Assembly: GCF_036188265.1 (NCBI RefSeq) | Contig: NZ_CP108093.1 | Coordinates: 248,001 to 312,000, forward strand | Source: Streptomyces sp. NBC_00247 | Lineage (GTDB): Bacteria > Actinomycetota > Actinomycetes > Streptomycetales > Streptomycetaceae | DNA length: 64,000 nt | Direction: 5' to 3' | Shown here: positions 43,391 through 51,660 of the stretch, piece by piece | Position numbering within the stretch: position 1 is the first letter of the stretch | Layout: each line of letters begins with the position of its first letter | The notes under the pieces: generated by a model | Told to the model about the DNA's origin: nothing | The model's database searches: none | What the model saw: only the letters and a program-made list of their open reading frames with translations | Translations under genes and position numbers: made by a program

Positions 43391-43522
43391 TCAAGCAGCC
43401 TTACCATTCCCGCCCCGCGACGGAACCCTCACGGCCACGCCCCCAGGAGAGGGAGCGGGGCTCGGGCGGGCCGTAACGGGCCGGACCACACGAGCGAAAC
43501 CCTCGAATGCGGCGATCCGGGC

Positions 43523-43540
43523 GATGAGAGCGCTCTCATC
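43523..43540 (+). promoter_or_regulatory. CebR-type LacI operator 1 upstream of GH81
   Basis: Perfect 18-bp palindrome GATGAGAGCGCTCTCATC, with the GAGCGCTC core of Streptomyces CebR-class operators. It is about 190 bp before the GH81 start. Confidence 0.8.
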
Positions 43541-43625
43541 CTTTCCCCTCGGACCACGCGGCACGCCCTCCGATCCGTCAGAACTCGAACGCTGGCCTGC
43601 GCGCAAACACCCTCAACTACCGTAC

Positions 43626-43644
43626 GTGTCAATTCTATTGACAC
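43626..43644 (+). promoter_or_regulatory. Dyad at the GH81 promoter
   Basis: GTGTCAAT and ATTGACAC arms around TCT. The right arm contains TTGACA, a consensus -35. Could be a second regulator's site or part of the promoter. Confidence 0.5.
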
Positions 43645-43678
43645 AAAGGTTTCAGGAGTTTTACGTTCCTTGACATCT

Positions 43679-43690
43679 GAGAGCGCTCTC
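43679..43690 (+). promoter_or_regulatory. CebR-type LacI operator 2 upstream of GH81
   Basis: GAGAGCGCTCTC palindrome 3 bp after a TTGACA (43670-43675), about 40 bp before the ATG, where a bound repressor would block the promoter. A half-like AAGCGCTC follows at once. Confidence 0.8.
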
Positions 43691-43731
43691 GAAAGCGCTC
43701 CGTCCCCCTCCTGACTTCGAGGTGCTTCCCC

Positions 43732-46527
43732 ATGCAAGCCTCCCTCGTGAGACCCGCTGCCGCGGTGGCTCTGGCCGTCGCCCTGGCCGCGGTGGGCCTG
43801 GGTCCGGCCGCGACCCCGGCGGCCGCGGCCACGATCACCGCGGGCGCCGGCAGCTACACCGACACCCGCCCGGCCGGTACCTCCGGACCGACCACCAACA
43901 CCGGCGCACCGGTCACCCCCAAACTGACCGAGGCCGCCAAGAACAAGCCGGTGCCCACCAACGACTGGTGGACCTCGCTCGCCTACCAGCGTTACGGCGA
44001 CAACCCGTACTCCACGCCGATGTACGGCCACCCGCTCACCTACCAGGCCACCTCCGGCGGGCTGGAGGTCGGCTACCCGACCACGCCCTCGATCGTCGGG
44101 GACGGCCGCCAGTACGAGTACGCCCACAAGGCCGACCTGACGCTCGGTCTCAGCGGCCTCAACTCGCCCGACACGAAGGCCGACGACTGGTCCGACTGGA
44201 CCGTCACCCCCTACTGGTCGGACGGCACCCGCACGCTGCGCACGACCATCGGGCACGGCCTGCCGTTCGTGTACGCCAAGGGCTCCGGTGGCAACGCCAG
44301 CATCACCACGGCGAGTGCCCCCACCGTCTTCGCGGACAACGGCAACGTCCTCGGCATCACCGTCGCCGGGCACCACTACGCGCTGTTCTCGCCGACCGGC
44401 ACCGACTGGACGGTCTCGGGGTCCAGCATCACCGCCCCCCTCGGCGGCAAGGACTACTTCTCGCTCGCCGTGCTGCCGTCCACCGACGCGCTCGCGACGT
44501 TCCGGAAGTACGCCTTCAGCTTCGTCACCGGCTCCACGGTCTCCTGGTCCTCCACCGGGGGCACGGTCCGGGCGACGTACAGCCTCACCACGGAGGCGAA
44601 GGAGGGCACCGAGCGCGGGACGCTCCAGGCGCTCTACCGCCACCAGTGGCTGCACACCACCGACACGCTCACGGGCTACACCTACGTGTCCCCGCGCGGC
44701 ACCATGAAGGTGCGGGAAGGAACCTCCTTCGCCACGAGCCAGAAGAGCTCCGGTGTGGTGCCGGCCCTTCCGGCCGTCAGCGGCGTCGACACGGCCCGGC
44801 TGACCGCCTACCTCAACGAGGTGGCGAACGCCTCCGACCCGTTCTCCGGAGCCACCGACACCTACTGGACCGGTAAGGCACTCGGCCGCTTGGCCCAACT
44901 GGTGCCCGTGGCGGACCAGATCGGCCAGACCGGCATCCGGGACAAGATGCTGGGGCTGCTGAAGAGCCGGCTCCAGGAGTGGTTCACGGCCGGTGGCGCG
45001 AGCGAGTTCAGCTACGACAAGGACTGGAAGACCCTCATCGGGTACCCCGCCTCCTACGGCAGCGACACCGAGCTGAACGACCATCACTTCCATTACAGCT
45101 ACTACGTGTACGCGGCGGCGATCGTCGCCCAGTACGACCAGGCCTGGGCCGCCGACTCGGCCTGGGGCACCATGGTCAAGAACCTGATCCGCGACACGGC
45201 CAACCCGAGCCGCACGGACAGCGCGTTCCCCTTCCTCCGCGGCTTCGACGTGTACGCGGGCCACAGCTGGGCCTCCGGACACCAGGGCTTCGCGGCGGGC
45301 AACAACCAGGAGTCCTCCTCCGAGTCGACCAACCTGAGCGCCGCGCTCGTCCTGTGGGGCTCCGCGACCGGCGACACCTCGCTGCGCGACCTCGGCAGCT
45401 ACCTGCTGACCACCGAGTCGGAAGCGATCGAGCAGTACTGGTTCGACACCGACCAGCAGGTCTTCCCGAGCTCCTTCGGCCACGACACGGTCGGCATGGT
45501 CTGGGGAAGCGGCGCCGCGTACTCCACCTGGTGGACCGCGAACCCCGAGGAGATCCACGGCATCAACACCCTGCCGATCACGGGTGGTTCGCTCTACCTG
45601 GGCCGTGACAAGGCCACCGTCAAGCGGAATCTCGCCGAGATGGAGCGGGAGAACGGCGGCCCGGCCGTCGAATGGCGCGACCTGCTCTGGGAGTTCGAGG
45701 CGCTGGCCGACCCGGCGTCCGCGAAGGCCAAATGGGACGCGGGCAACGCCGGATACACCCCGGAACAGGGTGAGTCCAAGGCGCACACGTACCAGTGGAT
45801 CACCACCCTGAACAGCCTCGGCGCCCCCGACATGAGCATCAGCGGGGACATCCCGACCTCCGCCGTCTTCACCAGGAACGGCGTCAACACCTACGTGGCC
45901 CACAACTACGGCACCGCCGCCCGCACGGTCACCTTCACCAACGGCGCGACCCTCTCCGTACCGGCCCGCTCCACGGCCACCGGCACTGGAACCGGCGGCG
46001 GCACCACCGACCCGGACCCGGGCACGGACCCCGGCACGGGCACGTCCACCGGGAACACCTTCCGGCTGAAGTCCGGCGGCACCCTCACCACCGCCACGGA
46101 CGGCGCCGCGGGGACCGACACGATCGCCTCGGCGGACGGCGTCAACCGGGACGGCACTCCGTACAAGCCGACGGCCTACCAGATCACCAACGTCAACGGC
46201 ACCCTCTCCTCCGGCGCCTCCACCACGTTCCGCCTCCGGGTCGACGCGGGCACCACGGTCGGACTCGCGCCGCAGGTCAGGGTCAGTTACGACCTCACCG
46301 GCGACGGCACCTTCGACCGGACCGAGACCTACCGCTACTTCGCGAGCGACCCGGTCGCCGGGTGGGAGGAGTACACGCAGGCCGTGGGCACACGGGCGAC
46401 CACCGGCACCCTGGGCAACCTCACGGGCGGGACCGTCCGCCTGGAGATCTGGAACGCCCTGGGGAGCAGCACCTCCCAGGTGCAGACCGGCACGGACGCG
46501 GCGGTCCTGAAGATCCCGTACGTCTGA
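43732..46527 (+). CDS. Secreted GH81 endo-beta-1,3-glucanase with C-terminal glucan-binding domain
   Basis: 931 residues. Signal peptide (1-32), GH81 catalytic region (about 40-720) with VPTNDWWTSLAY near the start, Asp450 in ELNDHHFHYSYYVYAAA and the catalytic Glu pair Glu527/Glu531 in NNQESSSES. A Gly/Thr/Asp-Pro linker (about 755-775) leads to a C-terminal beta domain (780-931; FRLKSGGTLTTATDG) resembling CBM56. Depolymerises laminarin and fungal wall beta-1,3-glucan. Two GAGAGCGCTCTC operators precede it. Confidence 0.9.
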   Translation: MQASLVRPAAAVALAVALAAVGLGPAATPAAAATITAGAGSYTDTRPAGTSGPTTNTGAPVTPKLTEAAKNKPVPTNDWWTSLAYQRYGDNPYSTPMYGHPLTYQATSGGLEVGYPTTPSIVGDGRQYEYAHKADLTLGLSGLNSPDTKADDWSDWTVTPYWSDGTRTLRTTIGHGLPFVYAKGSGGNASITTASAPTVFADNGNVLGITVAGHHYALFSPTGTDWTVSGSSITAPLGGKDYFSLAVLPSTDALATFRKYAFSFVTGSTVSWSSTGGTVRATYSLTTEAKEGTERGTLQALYRHQWLHTTDTLTGYTYVSPRGTMKVREGTSFATSQKSSGVVPALPAVSGVDTARLTAYLNEVANASDPFSGATDTYWTGKALGRLAQLVPVADQIGQTGIRDKMLGLLKSRLQEWFTAGGASEFSYDKDWKTLIGYPASYGSDTELNDHHFHYSYYVYAAAIVAQYDQAWAADSAWGTMVKNLIRDTANPSRTDSAFPFLRGFDVYAGHSWASGHQGFAAGNNQESSSESTNLSAALVLWGSATGDTSLRDLGSYLLTTESEAIEQYWFDTDQQVFPSSFGHDTVGMVWGSGAAYSTWWTANPEEIHGINTLPITGGSLYLGRDKATVKRNLAEMERENGGPAVEWRDLLWEFEALADPASAKAKWDAGNAGYTPEQGESKAHTYQWITTLNSLGAPDMSISGDIPTSAVFTRNGVNTYVAHNYGTAARTVTFTNGATLSVPARSTATGTGTGGGTTDPDPGTDPGTGTSTGNTFRLKSGGTLTTATDGAAGTDTIASADGVNRDGTPYKPTAYQITNVNGTLSSGASTTFRLRVDAGTTVGLAPQVRVSYDLTGDGTFDRTETYRYFASDPVAGWEEYTQAVGTRATTGTLGNLTGGTVRLEIWNALGSSTSQVQTGTDAAVLKIPYV

Positions 46528-46611
46528 TCGGGTACGCACCGCACCCGTACACCCGGCCCGTAGGTCCGGGACGTGCACCCGGCCCGAACCCCCGGGCCCG
46601 CACCCGTCCGA

Positions 46612-46663
46612 CGGCAGGAGCCCCCGCAGGCGCAGCGACTCGCGCCCGCGGGGGCTCCTGCCG
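46612..46663. terminator. Hairpin between convergent GH81 and the immunity-like gene
   Basis: 16-bp arms CGGCAGGAGCCCCCGC / GCGGGGGCTCCTGCCG with a partly paired interior. Confidence 0.75.
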
Positions 46664-46731
46664 GTTCGGTCACGTTTCCGTTCCGGGTCCCGGTCGGGGG
46701 CCGGTCACGGGTCCGGCTCCGGCCGTCCGCG

Positions 46732-47106
46732 TCACCTGCCTCTCAGGGTGCGGAAGTCGGCGTACATGCGGATCAGGGCTTCCCGGCTGTTTCGCACGGC
46801 GAGGAACTCGAGGACCCTGGTGAACAGGTGGTCGAGGGCCCGCTGGTCCTGCTCCGGTGTCAGCGGCCCGCGCCATTCGCCGGGGTCGGCCTCGGGAACG
46901 GCTTCGCGGAAGATCTCCTTGTACCAGGCGAAGCTGGAGAGCTCCTGCCGCTGGACGCAGAGCCACTCCGCGAAGCCGCGGAAGAAACCCCGGGACTGGG
47001 CCACGTCGATGCCGTTCAGCAGCATGACGGTCGGGTAGTACCGGCCGTTCAGACCGTACGTCCCCGGATTCGCGCGGATGTCCTCGATGAGGGGCTTGTC
47101 GTTCAC
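46732..47106 (-). CDS. Putative immunity protein for the adjacent secreted toxin
   Basis: 124 residues, no signal peptide or membrane segment, rich in aromatic and acidic residues (FRGFAEWLCVQRQELSSFAW, ADPGEWRGPLTPEQDQ). No family was recognised. It starts with GTG 7 bp after the stop of the 1,224-residue toxin-like gene on the same strand, which is the classic place for a cognate immunity gene. That arrangement is the only functional evidence. Confidence 0.55.
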   Translation of the reverse strand: MNDKPLIEDIRANPGTYGLNGRYYPTVMLLNGIDVAQSRGFFRGFAEWLCVQRQELSSFAWYKEIFREAVPEADPGEWRGPLTPEQDQRALDHLFTRVLEFLAVRNSREALIRMYADFRTLRGR

Positions 47107-47113
47107 GGGTTCC

Positions 47114-50100
47114 TCAAAACGGCCAGTCGATGTTCTGGGGCTTGCTCCACCTGGACTTGTACTCGGCGATCGTCTCACCGGCCCGACCGGTCCAGGCGTC
47201 GAACACCCGGCCCTCGTACACCACCACTGCGTGCCACCACCATTGGCTGTCCTGGCCCCGGTAGTAGGGGAGCTCGCCCCCCTGATTGTTCTCCAGGGTG
47301 AAGATCGTACCGCCGCCCAGACTGTCCCGGATGTTCTCGGCACACACGTCGCAACCGCCGCTGCGGGGGATCTCCGAGACGTCCCGGGGCAGCCCCGGGA
47401 TGTCGTGCTCACCGCAGGACTTGCCCGACGAAGCCGTCATCGGCACCGCCGCGGACGCCGCGCTCGTGCTCGCCCAGGTGGTCGAAGCCTCGGTCACGTA
47501 CGAGACCGGTGCTGCGGACAGCGTCGTCCTGCCGAGGATCTTGCAGCCGCGCCTGAGGAGCTTCAGCCCGTCGAAGACCTTCTCCAGCGCCTTGAGCTTG
47601 GCACCGACGAGCGCGTCCACGGCGAGGCCGCCGCAGTGCTCCAGGTCCCTCTCGCGCAGGCAGGTGTCCAGCTCGGTGAGGCCGGCCAGTTCCAGGCTGA
47701 TCTTGGCCGCCGTCTCCAGGCCGGCGCCGATCTCCGCGCCGTTCTCCAGGATCTGGCAGTCGACCGGGCTCTGCGTGCACCAGCGGACGTAGCCCTGCGG
47801 GTCGCAGGGGACGAACGACTGGCCACAGCGGTACAGCTCGGCGGCACGCCTGCCGTTCTCGTTGCGTTCCTTCTCGGCCACGGCGGCCTTGCGCGCGGCC
47901 TCGGCTTCCTCCCGGTACTTCGCGACCGAGGTGGCGAAGGCCTCGTCGGCGGCTTCCAGCGCCGCGGCGGCCGACTCGCCCGCCGCGGTCGCCGACTTCT
48001 TGGCCTCGTCGTAGTAATACCAAGCGGTGGACGCCGAAGCCTGGGCCGCCTCGGAGGAGAGGGTGGCGTCGGTGGCGGAACGGGCGGCGTCCTCGGCCGC
48101 GACGTCGGCCCGGTCGGCCGCCGCCCGTGCGGTGGCCGCGGACTTGGCCGCTGCCGTGGCAGAGGCTTCGGCGTCCTCGGCGTACGCCTGCGCCTTGTCG
48201 GCCTGGGCCTGTGCCTCGGTGCCGGAATCCTTCGCCTTGTCCGCCCATTCCTGGGCTTCGGCGGCGGCGTTGCGCGCCAGGGCCGCCGTCTTCTGCGCCG
48301 TCGCGGCGTTCTGCTGAGCCGTGGCCGCGATCTGCGCCGCGTCCGCGATCAGCTTCTGGACCTGCGCGACGTGGGTGGCGGAGAGTTCGTCCTTGCGCTG
48401 GGCCGTGTACTGGCCGGACGCGATGAAGTTGTGCAGGGCCTGCGGGGGCCCCTCCAGGGCGACCCTCGCCGCCGAGCGGACCTCGGGCCCTGCCGAGTCG
48501 ACCAGTTGGGCGGCCCGTACCCGTTCGTCCTCGGTCCTCGTCGTGTACTGCGCCACGGTCAGGAACGCGCTGTACTTCTTGGCGTCCCCCGTGGCGAGGG
48601 CGGCCCGGCCGGCTTCCGCGAGCACGGGCCCGGCCGCGTCGACGACCCGGGCGATCTCGACCCTCATCGGCTCCGTGGCGATCACGTACTGACCGTTCGC
48701 CACGAACTCGGCGATGTCGGCGGCGTCGCCGTCGAGGGCGGCTTCCGCGGCCGTCCGCATGTGGGGATCGGCGCTCTCCTCGGCCAGTCGTTCCACGGAG
48801 GAGCGCTGCTGCTGGTGTTCGGCGTCCTCCCAGCCGTCGGTGAGGTAGTCGAGGACTTCCTCGTCGGTTCCGGCCAGCGCCGCCTCGGCCGCCGCGCGGC
48901 CCCACGCTTCGCCCCGCGTCATCTCCCGCACTGCCAGGTCACGGCCCTGAGCGGCGACGGCAGCGAGGTCGGCGTCCGGCTCGGCGGCCGCGGCGACCAG
49001 TGCGTCCCGCTCGGCGTCCCGGTCCGCCGCCGCCTTCTCCAGATCCTTCTGGCCGGCCGTCGCGGCCTCGGTCGCCGCCTTCTGGTCGCGGGCCTGCTCG
49101 ATGCCCTCGTTGGTACGGCTGAGCAGTTCCTCGGCCTCCACCTCGCGCGCCAGGGTGTACACGTTCTGTGCCTGCAGCACCGCTGCCGTCGCCACGTTCG
49201 CCGCGTCGGTAGCCGCGTCGGCGTGCGCCGTGGACTTGGCCGCCGCCGTGGCCGCGTCGCCCGCGTGCTCGGCCGCCTCCTGGGCCGCTTCCGCCGCGTT
49301 GCGCGCGTGCGTCGCGGCCGACTCGGCCGCGTCCCGCGCGTCCCGTGCCGCACTCGCCGCCTTGCGGGCCAGCGACTCCGCCGCCGCGGCGGCACGGTTG
49401 GCTTCGGCCGCGTGCCGCCGGGTTGCGGCTGCAGCGGCGCGCGCCTGGGCCGCCGCCGCGCTGGACTGGTCCGCGTAGCCGCTCGCCTCGGTGGCCGCGT
49501 CGGCGGCCGCGTTCGCGTGGGCGCCGGCGCTGATCGCCGAAGCCGCCGCGTCGCCTGCGGCATCCGCCGCGACGGCTGCCTGGCCGGCGGCGCCGGCCGC
49601 CTTCTCGGCGCCGTCCGCCGCGAGGTTGGCCTCGTCGGCCGCCCGGCGGGCCGCGTCGGCGTTCGACGCGTCCACCGCCGCGTCCGCCGCGGCGTTACGG
49701 GCCCTCGACGCGGCCTGCGAGGCGCCCGCCGCCGCGGCGGCCGCCTGGGAAGCCGCGTTCGCCGCGATCCTGGCCGAGTTGTTCGCCGCACGTGCCGCGG
49801 AGATGGCCTGCTGGGCGGCCTCGGCCGCCTGGGAGGCCGCGGACGCCGCGCGCTGCGCGGCACTCGCCGCCCGCTGGGTGTCGTCCTTGGCCGCCTCGGC
49901 CTCGGCCGCGGCCCGCTGGGCGGCCTCCTTCGCCAGCTTCGCCGCTTCGACGGCCTTGGCGGACTCCGCCTGGGCCGCCTTCGTCTCGACCGCGGCCTGA
50001 CGCCCGGCCTCCTCCGCCCGGGCCGCCAGCTCGGCGACCGTGGCGTGTTCCTCGTCCTTGTTCCGCGCCACGAACTGGCCGACTTCGAGGAACTCCCGGA

Positions 50101-50788
50101 TCTCGTCGGCGCCGCCGCTCAGCGCGATACGTCCGGCGGCCCGCACGTTCGGACCGCCCACGCTGATGACCTGGGTGAGCTGGACCCGGTCGTCCTGCTC
50201 CTGCCAGGTGTACTGCCCCTCTTCGAGGAACTTCGAGATCGCGGCCGGCCCACCGTCGAGCGCGGCCTGGCCGGCCTCCTGGACGTTGGGGCCGCCCGCG
50301 TCGATGACCTGGGCCACCCGCACCCGGTTGTCCTGCCGGGCGGGTTCCTCCCAGCCCCAGCTCAGGAAGATCTCCAATTCCTCCTGGGTCCCCGACAGCG
50401 CGGTGCGCGCCGCGGCCAGCAGTTCCGCACCCCCGATGCTCGCGATCTGGGCGGCACTGACCCTCTCGTCCTGCGACAGCAGTTCACCGGCGACCGTCAG
50501 GAACTCCTGCACGTCGGCATCGCTACCGGTCAGCGCGGCCTCCGCCGCGGCCTTGACCCCGGGCCCGCCGGATCTCCAGTGGTCCAGCACCCGGCCCCGG
50601 TCCGTCGCGGCCGCCTCGGCCAGGGCGGCGACCGCCTGCCCGTCGGCGCCCGACGACTCCGCGGCCGCTGCCGGGTGGGCACTCAGGCCGCCGGTGACCA
50701 TGACGAGCGACAGAAGTGCGGGCACCACGGCCCGTTTCCATCTCGGCATTCCTGCCCGGCCGCGTCTTCCGGAGCATTTTCCGTTCAT
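47114..50788 (-). CDS. Secreted ALF-repeat, alanine-rich coiled-coil protein with papain-like C-terminal toxin candidate
   Basis: 1,224 residues. Signal peptide (1-40; VVPALLSLVMVTGG), ALF-type 40-residue repeats (about 60-240; for example AALDGGPAAISKFLEEGQYT), a long Ala-rich helical region (245-600), a second ALF block (630-790), another Ala-rich helix (800-970), a Cys-containing pre-toxin region (980-1095), and a compact C-terminal domain (1125-1224). In that domain Cys1146/Cys1149 (GGCDVCAENI), His1186 (WWHAVVVY) and Asp1197 (FDAW) fit a papain-like Cys-His-Asp triad. ATG has AAAGGTGG upstream; a 149-codon extension was rejected as shadow. Likely a polymorphic toxin; its secretion route and target are unknown. 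Confidence 0.75.
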   Translation of the reverse strand: MNGKCSGRRGRAGMPRWKRAVVPALLSLVMVTGGLSAHPAAAAESSGADGQAVAALAEAAATDRGRVLDHWRSGGPGVKAAAEAALTGSDADVQEFLTVAGELLSQDERVSAAQIASIGGAELLAAARTALSGTQEELEIFLSWGWEEPARQDNRVRVAQVIDAGGPNVQEAGQAALDGGPAAISKFLEEGQYTWQEQDDRVQLTQVISVGGPNVRAAGRIALSGGADEIREFLEVGQFVARNKDEEHATVAELAARAEEAGRQAAVETKAAQAESAKAVEAAKLAKEAAQRAAAEAEAAKDDTQRAASAAQRAASAASQAAEAAQQAISAARAANNSARIAANAASQAAAAAAGASQAASRARNAAADAAVDASNADAARRAADEANLAADGAEKAAGAAGQAAVAADAAGDAAASAISAGAHANAAADAATEASGYADQSSAAAAQARAAAAATRRHAAEANRAAAAAESLARKAASAARDARDAAESAATHARNAAEAAQEAAEHAGDAATAAAKSTAHADAATDAANVATAAVLQAQNVYTLAREVEAEELLSRTNEGIEQARDQKAATEAATAGQKDLEKAAADRDAERDALVAAAAEPDADLAAVAAQGRDLAVREMTRGEAWGRAAAEAALAGTDEEVLDYLTDGWEDAEHQQQRSSVERLAEESADPHMRTAAEAALDGDAADIAEFVANGQYVIATEPMRVEIARVVDAAGPVLAEAGRAALATGDAKKYSAFLTVAQYTTRTEDERVRAAQLVDSAGPEVRSAARVALEGPPQALHNFIASGQYTAQRKDELSATHVAQVQKLIADAAQIAATAQQNAATAQKTAALARNAAAEAQEWADKAKDSGTEAQAQADKAQAYAEDAEASATAAAKSAATARAAADRADVAAEDAARSATDATLSSEAAQASASTAWYYYDEAKKSATAAGESAAAALEAADEAFATSVAKYREEAEAARKAAVAEKERNENGRRAAELYRCGQSFVPCDPQGYVRWCTQSPVDCQILENGAEIGAGLETAAKISLELAGLTELDTCLRERDLEHCGGLAVDALVGAKLKALEKVFDGLKLLRRGCKILGRTTLSAAPVSYVTEASTTWASTSAASAAVPMTASSGKSCGEHDIPGLPRDVSEIPRSGGCDVCAENIRDSLGGGTIFTLENNQGGELPYYRGQDSQWWWHAVVVYEGRVFDAWTGRAGETIAEYKSRWSKPQNIDWPF

Positions 50789-51119
50789 GACATATCCACC
50801 TTTTGGCGTCGTCGGAATTCTGCACCCCTGTTCGGGCGACCAAAAAAGACCATAGCCCGAAAAGAAATCCGAATGGAGGGGGCAACTCCCTGATCGCCCT
50901 GGACCGAGAGCACGGAAAGTCGCCGAAAAGCATGCAGCAGGGACGCTCCGGAGCGTATGCGATATTTGCGAATCATTCGGCGATCTTGACACCAAACCGG
51001 GGAACAAGGCGTTGACGAGGAACGGAGTTGAGGTTAACTTGTGCATCTCTTTGGAATTATTGGTGACTAATGGGGGGCAGCATTCTGTACGGAATTGATG
51101 CACCCGAAAGGATGGTGCG
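50789..51119. other. AT-richer divergent promoter region between toxin-like gene and secreted 168-residue protein
   Basis: 331 bp markedly lower in GC than the neighbours (for example AGAAATCCGAATGG and TTTGGAATTATTGGTGACTAATG-like stretches). No gene seen. It must hold promoters for both divergent secreted-protein operons. Confidence 0.6.
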
Positions 51120-51626
51120 GTGCTTTCCCGTGCCCGCAGTCTGACCATTGCCGGAATTTTCGGCCTCGCCGCGATCGGAATCGGAACCCCCATTGCATTC
51201 GCGACCGATTCGGCGGAAACCGCTACTTCGGACACTCCGCCCTCGGCGGTCGAAGATTTCCAGTATCCCGGCGCTGCCGCAATTCTTCAGTCGGAAGGGA
51301 TCGAACTGAAAAAGGGCGACGGGCACATCGTGCTCGCCGCCTGCGACGGTTCGGTGGACCAGATCAAGGTGTCGACGGTCGCCGACAGCGGGGCCAACCG
51401 CAAGGGCGAGTACTGCTTCGACGTGACGTCCCCGTCCGGCTATCTGACGCTGACGCTGCCGCGGGTCTTCGCCCTGGAAACCGGCGACCACCCGTTCAGC
51501 GCCGACCTGACCGCGAACGGCGCCACCACCACGGTGAACGTCGCCGAGGGCGGCTTCGAGCCAGTCGGCGAGGGCACCGTGGGCGGTGCCCGCTCCGTGC
51601 TCGTCGAGATCCGCGTCACCGGCTGA
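51120..51626 (+). CDS. Small secreted protein of unknown function
   Basis: 168 residues: signal peptide (LTIAGIFGLAAIGIGTPIAFA, cleavage about residue 29), a short acidic linker, then a beta-rich domain of about 125 residues with one Cys pair (LAACDGSVD, GEYCFDV) probably disulfide-bonded. GTG start with AAAGGA 7 nt before. No family recognised. It is 34 bp upstream of the pseudo-protease gene and probably co-transcribed with it. Confidence 0.75.
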   Translation: MLSRARSLTIAGIFGLAAIGIGTPIAFATDSAETATSDTPPSAVEDFQYPGAAAILQSEGIELKKGDGHIVLAACDGSVDQIKVSTVADSGANRKGEYCFDVTSPSGYLTLTLPRVFALETGDHPFSADLTANGATTTVNVAEGGFEPVGEGTVGGARSVLVEIRVTG

Positions 51627-51660
51627 GCCGGCCGATCCCAGCATCGAGGAATCAAGAATC

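Noticed and set aside
43429..46578. 1,049-codon minus-strand frame opposite GH81
   Set aside because: GH81 is unambiguous, and the frame would run over its operators and the MarR promoter region.
47078..50893. 1,271-codon open frame on the plus strand opposite the toxin-like gene
   Set aside because: Gly/Arg/Leu-rich shadow of the Ala-rich gene on the other strand; no ribosome site or recognizable domain.
50789..51235. 149-codon N-terminal extension of the toxin-like protein
   Set aside because: It would overlap the divergent secreted-protein gene and hide the signal peptide; ATG 50788 has AAAGGTGG upstream.
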